The notes under the pieces were generated by a model. The model did not search any database. It was not told the origin of the DNA and saw only the letters and a list, made by a program, of their open reading frames with translations. Both the position numbers and the translations under genes were made by a program. From NCBI GenBank assembly GCA_029288475.1, contig JARIHA010000032.1:1-9553 (forward strand): 9,553 bases of DNA, written 5' to 3'. The stretch comes from Candidatus Tayloriibacteriota bacterium. GTDB taxonomy: Bacteria > Patescibacteriota > Minisyncoccia > Phycocordibacterales > JARIHA01. This document shows positions 5,240-9,553 of this stretch, in pieces. The stretch's first letter is position 1. Each line of letters begins with the position of its first letter.

Positions 5240-6652
5240 GTGGAAAACAACAGAAATCAGAGCGGTAAATCATCTTTTAGTTCAAATAAAGGCCCATACA
5301 AGGCGCCATTCAAAAAAAGCACTGGCACTAGTGCCGGTCGTGGTAGTTACTTAGGAAAGCCGAGTTATTCGTCTTCTTCATACGGGGGTTCAAAACCTCG
5401 TACTGGAGGAAGCACTGGTACTAGCCCTAGTCGCGGTGGTTACGCAGGAAGTCGTCCTTCATACGGAGGCGGCTATACCAGTCGTGTAAATCGTGGCGGC
5501 GGAGCTTCTCATCGAGGAGGCAATCGCGGAGGCCGTGGCGGCGGAAAAAGCCAGCATATTGATGTGGCTCGATTTATCAACAAATCAGTCATCACTGAGC
5601 AGGTAGAGCATTTTGTGCCCGAGCATCTTTTTGCTGATTTTGCTATCGACGAACGTCTCAAGAGCAATATTATTACCAAGGGTTACAGTGCCCCAACTCC
5701 TATTCAGGATCGCACCATTCCTCATATTCTCCGAGGTTCAGATGTAGTGGGTATTGCCAATACTGGTACTGGTAAGACTGCAGCTTTCCTTATTCCTCTT
5801 ATAAACAAAGTACTCTTGGCTCCAAGAGAGTGCGTGCTTATCGTGGTGCCTACCCGAGAGCTTGCTATTCAGATCGACCAAGAATTTGCCGGCTTTACCA
5901 AAGGCCTTGGTATTTATTCTGTATGCTGTGTCGGAGGTGCTCCGATTGGCAAGCAGATCTCTGAACTGCGCCGTGGAGGAAACTTCATCATAGGTACTCC
6001 AGGACGACTTAAAGATCTTGTTCAGCGAAACCTCATCAATCTTTCTCATTTTAATACTATCGTTCTTGACGAAGCTGATCGAATGCTCGACATGGGATTT
6101 ATCGGCGATATGAAGTTCATGATGGCAAAAATGCCAGTACGACGCCATACGCTCTTTTTCTCAGCAACACTTTCTCACGAAATTGAAGCATTGATTAAGG
6201 ACTTCCTCAAGGAACCAGTGCGAATCTCAGTGAAAACTCAGGATACTTCAAAGAACGTTGAACAGGACATTGTTCGTGTACAGCAGGGTGACAAGGTTGC
6301 TATTCTCCAAGACCTACTTCGCCAGCCTGAATTCAGTAAGGTTCTTATTTTCGGACGCACCAAGCACGGCGTAGAAAAGCTTTCAAAAGTGCTCGCCCAG
6401 AAAGGCTTTAAGGCTGAATCTATTCATGGAAACAAAAATCATTCAAAACGCCAGAGAGCATTGGGTCTCTTTAAGGATGATCATATTCAGATTCTTGTGG
6501 CTACGGACGTTGCCGCTCGAGGTCTCGATATTGCCGGAGTAAGTCATGTGATCAACTACGATATTCCTGCTACTTACGACGATTATGTCCACCGAATTGG
6601 CCGAACTGGCCGCGGAAACAAGAAAGGAAAGGCACTTACTTTTATAGACTAG
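5240..6652 (+). CDS. DEAD-box RNA helicase with N-terminal RGG/YG-rich tail
   Basis: This ATP-dependent RNA unwinding enzyme (470 residues) shows all core motifs: Q motif (GYSAPTPIQ, 148-156), I (NTGTGKT, 174-180), Ia (PTRELA, 204-209), Ib (TPGR, 253-256), II (DEAD, 277-280), III (SAT, 308-310), IV (VLIFGRT, 368-374), V (ATDVAARGLD, 421-430) and VI (HRIGRTGR, 451-458). The first 105 residues are low-complexity Gly/Ser/Tyr/Arg. Many bacterial relatives carry such a tail at the C-terminus; this protein stops 12 residues after motif VI. The start is GTG, since an in-frame TAA lies 15 nt upstream and no ATG fits. Likely roles are ribosome assembly, mRNA turnover or cold adaptation, not resolvable here. 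Confidence 0.95.
   Translation: MENNRNQSGKSSFSSNKGPYKAPFKKSTGTSAGRGSYLGKPSYSSSSYGGSKPRTGGSTGTSPSRGGYAGSRPSYGGGYTSRVNRGGGASHRGGNRGGRGGGKSQHIDVARFINKSVITEQVEHFVPEHLFADFAIDERLKSNIITKGYSAPTPIQDRTIPHILRGSDVVGIANTGTGKTAAFLIPLINKVLLAPRECVLIVVPTRELAIQIDQEFAGFTKGLGIYSVCCVGGAPIGKQISELRRGGNFIIGTPGRLKDLVQRNLINLSHFNTIVLDEADRMLDMGFIGDMKFMMAKMPVRRHTLFFSATLSHEIEALIKDFLKEPVRISVKTQDTSKNVEQDIVRVQQGDKVAILQDLLRQPEFSKVLIFGRTKHGVEKLSKVLAQKGFKAESIHGNKNHSKRQRALGLFKDDHIQILVATDVAARGLDIAGVSHVINYDIPATYDDYVHRIGRTGRGNKKGKALTFID
5318..5503 (+). repeat. Two imperfect 31-residue repeats in the helicase tail
   Basis: Residues 27-57 and 58-88 of the helicase are an imperfect tandem duplication (5318-5410 and 5411-5503). Both begin STGTS and continue as AGRGSYLGKPSY in the first and PSRGGYAGSRPSY in the second, each ending in an R-x-GG block. 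The DNA is also similar at the start of each unit. This suggests that the tail grew by internal duplication. Confidence 0.7.
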
Positions 6653-6701
6653 TTGGAGTATAATTATCAATTGTATAGAGAGCATCTAGCCTTTATCAAT
6701 T

Positions 6702-6707
6702 TATAAT
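6702..6707 (+). promoter_or_regulatory. -10 box placed for a leaderless transcript
   Basis: A perfect TATAAT sits 7 nt before the ATG at 6715, so transcription would begin at or next to the start codon. No convincing -35 hexamer is seen. Two copies of TTATCAATT (6664-6672 and 6693-6701, 29 nt apart) lie directly upstream and could be binding sites or chance AT-rich matches. Confidence 0.4.
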
Positions 6708-6714
6708 TATAAAC

Positions 6715-7032
6715 ATGACAAGTAAATCAAAAATGTGGGCCGCAATAGCGGTCGTCGTAGTGGTGATTATCATTATTATTGCTGTTATTAAAATGAACGG
6801 TTCTTCTGGCGTGGATCAGTCTATCGCTGCATCTGTCACTCATCCAACACAGACAAATGCTCCGCAGGTTGCATCACAGTCTCAAGCTCAAAACCCAAGC
6901 GCAGCTATTACTAGCTCTTCTTCATTTGATCAAGATTTGGCAAATATGGACGCTCAAATGGCTGCATTAAATAGTGATTCTGCAGCAGCCGATAAAGGCC
7001 TCAATGATCAGCCAGTTTCTCAGGCTCAATAA
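6715..7032 (+). CDS. Small membrane-anchored protein of unknown function
   Basis: I do not recognise a named family. The 105-residue product has one very hydrophobic Val/Ile-rich segment (about residues 8-25) after a short basic start. A Ser/Gln/Ala/Thr-rich low-complexity stretch follows (28-70), then a short amphipathic segment around FDQDLANMDAQMAALNSDS. The topology suggests a short N-terminus inside and the rest outside the cell. No cysteine or catalytic motif is present. The next gene begins 26 nt downstream on the same strand, so the two are probably co-transcribed and both act in the envelope. Confidence 0.75.
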   Translation: MTSKSKMWAAIAVVVVVIIIIIAVIKMNGSSGVDQSIAASVTHPTQTNAPQVASQSQAQNPSAAITSSSSFDQDLANMDAQMAALNSDSAAADKGLNDQPVSQAQ

Positions 7033-7058
7033 AGCTATTAACCTAATCTCTACAATCT

Positions 7059-7928
7059 ATGAAATCATCAAATATGAATAAATATGCCGGTGTAGCTGCG
7101 GTAGCCGTTCTCCTGGCTGTTCCATTTCAAGTGAATGCTGCAACAAGAACAACTCTACAAACAAAGCTTCAGCTCGGTGCAAAAGCTGGTTTAAGAACCG
7201 CTGATGCTACTTCTACTGCGACTAGTACAACGTCAGTAAATAATGCGGCAAAAATGGCTCGAGCCATAGCACAGGGAGATAAGGAAATTGACCGTAGAGT
7301 TGCTGCGCTCAATAGTTTTTCTACCAGAATAGATGCTATGACAAAGATCTCTGATGCAGAAAAAACAGTTCTAAAGAATGAGGTCCAGGTTCAAGTGACT
7401 GCACTGACTTCTCTAAGAGCAAAAATTGATGCAGACACTGATGCTAGTGTTCTTAAGACAGACATAAAAGCTATTACTGATTCATATAGAACGTTCGCTC
7501 TTTTCATTCCACAAGGGCAGATTTTGGCTGCAGCTGATCGTGCAGGAGGACTTGTTGATACGATGATTGCCGTTGGAATAAAATTTCAGGCCGCAATAAC
7601 TGCCGCTCAAACTGCAGGAAAAGATATTACTTTTCTTCAAACAACCTATGCAGATTATACTGCAAAGGTTGCTGATGCTACCTCTGCTTATCAAGAAGCT
7701 GGAAATATTGTAGCCGCATTGGTACCAGATCAGGGCGATACTACGGTAGCGGCTTCAAATAAGGCTACTTTATTGAAGGCACGAGCGGATATCAAGAAGG
7801 CTGTTCAGGATCTCGTAGCCGCTCGAAAGGATGCAAATACAATGCAAAAAACACTTAAGTCATTTCAGCCAAAGACAAACGTCAACGTAAACGCTGGTGC
7901 AACTACAACAGCAACGTCAACTCATTAA
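7059..7928 (+). CDS. Secreted alanine-rich helical protein of unknown function
   Basis: The 289-residue product has a signal peptide (hydrophobic 9-22, cleavage probably after VNA at 25-27) and then a long Ala/Lys/Asp/Thr-rich region expected to be mostly alpha-helical: 62-145 and 153-265, with heptad-like spacing in segments such as NSFSTRIDAMTKISDAEKTV. FIPQGQIL (149-156) breaks the two helical halves. The C-terminus (271-289) is a Thr/Asn/Ala-rich tail. It contains no cysteine and no enzyme motif. A second ATG five codons downstream (7074) is an equally possible start. It might be a structural or scaffold protein of the envelope; that is inference only. Confidence 0.75.
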   Translation: MKSSNMNKYAGVAAVAVLLAVPFQVNAATRTTLQTKLQLGAKAGLRTADATSTATSTTSVNNAAKMARAIAQGDKEIDRRVAALNSFSTRIDAMTKISDAEKTVLKNEVQVQVTALTSLRAKIDADTDASVLKTDIKAITDSYRTFALFIPQGQILAAADRAGGLVDTMIAVGIKFQAAITAAQTAGKDITFLQTTYADYTAKVADATSAYQEAGNIVAALVPDQGDTTVAASNKATLLKARADIKKAVQDLVAARKDANTMQKTLKSFQPKTNVNVNAGATTTATSTH

Positions 7929-7963
7929 TAGTCGGTAAGTAGCTCTTAAAAGAATATATATAA

Positions 7964-8896
7964 ATGAAAACCAACCATATTGGCGTTTTTGGACTGGGAA
8001 GAATGGGTGCTCAAATAGCGCGACGGCTCAAGAAGAAGGGTTTTGTAGTTACTGCCTGGAATCGTTCTGAGGAGCCAGTGAAAGCTGTCAAAAAATCAGG
8101 TGTATGGGCAACAAATGATCTTGCTGAGGCAGTAGAAAGAATGACTGTCGCTGCAAAGAGTAGTCCGCGCATCTTTTGGGTCATGTTGCCCCAGGGAATC
8201 GTAGATGAGTTTATTTTTGGTGCGGATCATCTCGGTCCTTATTTGAAGAAAGGTGACATTGTAATAGATGGAGGAAATTCTTTTTATAAGGATAGTATGA
8301 GGAGGGCTGAACAATTACAAAAGAAAGGCATTCATTTCTTTGATTCTGGTACGAGCGGGGGAGTATGGGGGGAGAAAAATGGATTTGCTCTCATGATCGG
8401 CGGATCGAAGTCGCAGTGGCCTATAGTAGAACCCTTTGCTAAGGCTCTTTCTTCAGGAAAAAATTATGCCTATCTTGGTAAGGCAGGAGCGGGTCATTTT
8501 ACTAAAATGGTCCATAATGGCATTGAATATGGAATGATGGAGGCGATTGCCGAAGGGTATGCGGTACTTGAGGCAAGTCCTTTTAAGCTCGATTTGGCTA
8601 AAGTGACCAAGGTTTACCAAGAAGGTTCAGTGGTACGAAGCTGGCTTATTGATCTTATGGCGAATATCTTTGAGCAGGAGAATATAAAAACTACTTCAGG
8701 AAAAATTGACGCTACGGGTGAAGGTCAGTGGACGGTAGAAGCAGGAAAGGAATTCGGTATTGATGTACGCGTCATTGAAGATTCTTTAAAGGTAAGACAG
8801 GAGTCTACGGACCCAAAGAACCAACAGAAATTTTCAAATAAGATCGTAGCCCTGCTTCGTAAGCAGTTTGGCGGCCACGCTATCCACAAAAAATAA
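7964..8896 (+). CDS. gnd: 6-phosphogluconate dehydrogenase (decarboxylating), short form
   Basis: It oxidises and decarboxylates 6-phosphogluconate to ribulose 5-phosphate, reducing NAD(P)+. Its 310 residues match the short form (about 300) rather than the 470-residue enterobacterial type. Visible motifs are the dinucleotide fold GVFGLGRMGAQIA (7-19), IDGGNS (101-106), SGTSGGVWGEKNGFALMIGG (128-147) and HFTKMVHNGIEYGMM (178-192), with the expected catalytic Lys181 and substrate-binding Asn185. The C-terminal helical domain includes TGEGQWTVEAG (251-261). Asn33-Arg34-Ser35 after the second strand resembles NADP+-using enzymes, so NADP+ preference is my guess. Pentose phosphate is needed for nucleotides, and NADPH could feed the reductase at 3626-5173. 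A terminator follows. Confidence 0.95.
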   Translation: MKTNHIGVFGLGRMGAQIARRLKKKGFVVTAWNRSEEPVKAVKKSGVWATNDLAEAVERMTVAAKSSPRIFWVMLPQGIVDEFIFGADHLGPYLKKGDIVIDGGNSFYKDSMRRAEQLQKKGIHFFDSGTSGGVWGEKNGFALMIGGSKSQWPIVEPFAKALSSGKNYAYLGKAGAGHFTKMVHNGIEYGMMEAIAEGYAVLEASPFKLDLAKVTKVYQEGSVVRSWLIDLMANIFEQENIKTTSGKIDATGEGQWTVEAGKEFGIDVRVIEDSLKVRQESTDPKNQQKFSNKIVALLRKQFGGHAIHKK

Positions 8897-8915
8897 AAGC
8901 AAGAAAAATGAGAGC

Positions 8916-8941
8916 AAAAAACCGCCATTAGGCGGTTTTTT
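8916..8941. terminator. Bidirectional terminator shared by convergent genes
   Basis: An 11-bp perfect stem (AAAAAACCGCC at 8916-8926 with 8931-8941) has an ATTA loop and U-runs in both reading directions. It lies 19 nt after the gnd stop on the plus strand. On the minus strand it overlaps the end of the cysteine-rich mini-gene, whose TAA stop is formed by loop bases 8928-8930. Confidence 0.92.
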
Positions 8942-9077
8942 GAGTTTTGTTTATGCAGCGTACGCAGGCTATCTGTCCCTCTCGGGTCTTGAGATATTTG
9001 TTGCCGCAAAGGCACACCACAATAGGAGTTTTGAGCGGAAGCTGTATTTTGTATGTCCAACCGCTTTTCTTTATCAT
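8928..9077 (-). CDS. 49-residue basic four-cysteine (zinc-ribbon-like) protein
   Basis: This short minus-strand gene is easily missed by length cut-offs. It encodes 49 residues, with cysteines at 22, 24, 38 and 41 in the order C-x-C-x13-C-x-x-C: VCLCGNKYLK, then GQIACVRC. This is the layout of a small zinc ribbon, although the first pair is CxC rather than the usual CxxC. It is strongly basic, with about ten Lys/Arg and one acidic residue (Glu33), suggesting nucleic acid or ribosome binding. I do not recognise a family. A TTGACA-17-TATTAT promoter ends 6 nt before the ATG, and a terminator encloses the stop codon. This complete transcription unit is the main reason to believe the gene. Confidence 0.72.
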   Translation of the reverse strand: MIKKSGWTYKIQLPLKTPIVVCLCGNKYLKTREGQIACVRCINKTQKTA

Positions 9078-9083
9078 TTATGT

Positions 9084-9112
9084 ATAATATCACTTTAGCT
9101 TATTATTGTCAA
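9084..9112 (-). promoter_or_regulatory. Sigma70-type promoter of the mini-gene, leaderless spacing
   Basis: Read on the minus strand, TTGACA (9112-9107) and TATTAT (9089-9084) are separated by 17 nt. The ATG at 9077 lies 6 nt after the -10 box, so transcription should begin at the start codon. The TGA stop of the upstream deacetylase (9111-9109) is part of the TTGACA hexamer. Confidence 0.8.
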
Positions 9113-9553
9113 ATCCTTTTCCTTGTGGTGAAATATGGCTCTGAACCGATGAGTTTGTCCGCCGTGACGAATGTAAAGTTCTTCGCTTTCAGCTGTTTAA
9201 TGACCTCTGGGAGGGCAGTGATGAGGTTTTCTCGAGGGTAGCCTACATGAGTATCTCGTCCGTCATGGAAAAGGATAATTGAATCAGGCTGGGCACTATC
9301 TATCACTTTTTTTACTATTTCTGCACTGGTCGTGCTAGCATTCCAGTCTTCGGGATCGATATTCCACATCACTGTGCTATAACCTGCATCTTCAAGTGCT
9401 TTTCTCATCTCAGACGAGCTCTTTCCGTAGGGTGGTCGAAATAATCGAGGGCTCACATTTCCTGCAGATTCAATTGCTGTTTCCGCTTCATCAAGATTTT
9501 TCTTAAAATCTGAGGTGCTCAACGTATCGAGTTTTTCGGAGTGGTCATAGCTG
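9109..9553 (-). CDS. Polysaccharide deacetylase (NodB domain), C-terminal part
   Basis: The gene is cut by the right edge; 147 C-terminal residues are visible and the frame is open to the edge. The family removes N-acetyl groups from chitin-like polymers or peptidoglycan using a divalent metal. Visible motifs, numbered from the first full codon, are the end of the HSxxH metal site (SYDH, 1-4, the other His presumably just outside), LFRPPYGK (37-44, the RxPY motif), WNIDPEDW (63-70, the DxxDW motif) and ILFHD (93-97, the catalytic LxH motif). The catalytic TFDDG block and any signal peptide lie outside the window. It is probably exported and acts on the cell wall or capsule. It is co-directional with the mini-gene downstream. 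Confidence 0.92.
   Translation of the reverse strand, partial: SYDHSEKLDTLSTSDFKKNLDEAETAIESAGNVSPRLFRPPYGKSSSEMRKALEDAGYSTVMWNIDPEDWNASTTSAEIVKKVIDSAQPDSIILFHDGRDTHVGYPRENLITALPEVIKQLKAKNFTFVTADKLIGSEPYFTTRKRI

Noticed and set aside
5323..5334. 12-bp palindrome GGCACTAGTGCC as an operator
   Set aside because: It lies inside the helicase coding region, encodes part of the Gly/Thr/Ser repeat and is not repeated near any promoter.
6600..6660. Frameshift or truncation at the helicase C-terminus
   Set aside because: All core motifs including VI are intact. The next 60 nt, read in the other frames, show no lost helicase tail, so a naturally short end is more likely.
8725..9093. A 122-codon minus-strand open frame overlapping the end of gnd
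   Set aside because: It runs antisense through the well-conserved gnd C-terminus and the terminator. The 49-codon frame at 8928-9077 has the promoter, cysteine pairs and a clean end.

Overview
The window looks like a piece of a Candidatus Patescibacteria (CPR) genome, most likely Parcubacteria-like. The reasons are the AT-leaning composition, short intergenic gaps, standard code with TGA used as a stop, a secreted Ig-like protein with a C-terminal peptidoglycan-binding repeat preceded by a 'LLAQIASLQNQ' helix, small secreted helical proteins of unknown function, and the near absence of Shine-Dalgarno sites. This assignment rests on recognised sequence style, not on a marker-gene tree.

Layout. 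Positions 1-217 hold no gene. They contain two 70-nt hairpin modules with nearly identical 28-nt loops but different, perfectly self-complementary 21-bp stems, separated by exactly one 77-nt quasi-palindrome. rplU (ribosomal protein L21) follows with a strong terminator. Next come a secreted Ig-like/peptidoglycan-binding protein (704-2317) and a three-gene flavin cluster (2364-5173): a membrane-anchored FMN-binding protein, an ApbE flavin transferase and an NqrB/RnfD-like membrane protein fused to a ferredoxin-reductase-type FAD/NAD(P)H module. A DEAD-box helicase with an N-terminal RGG/YG-rich tail (5240-6652) has its own consensus promoter. Two uncharacterised envelope genes (6715-7032, 7059-7928) and a short-form 6-phosphogluconate dehydrogenase (7964-8896) complete the plus-strand set. 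On the minus strand are a 49-aa four-cysteine mini-protein (8928-9077) and the C-terminal part of a NodB-type polysaccharide deacetylase running off the right edge.

How the genes may work together. The flavin cluster forms a plausible route: cytosolic NAD(P)H to FAD in the reductase domain, across the membrane through the NqrB-like domain, to FMN covalently carried by the anchored FMN-binding protein, with ApbE installing that FMN. 6-phosphogluconate dehydrogenase is a possible NADPH source. The Ig/peptidoglycan-binding protein and the deacetylase act on or at the cell wall.

The two most noteworthy items are the hairpin array at the left edge, where 9 of 9 stem differences are compensated, and the overlooked cysteine-rich mini-gene, which has a consensus promoter placed to give a leaderless transcript and a stop codon in the loop of a shared bidirectional terminator.
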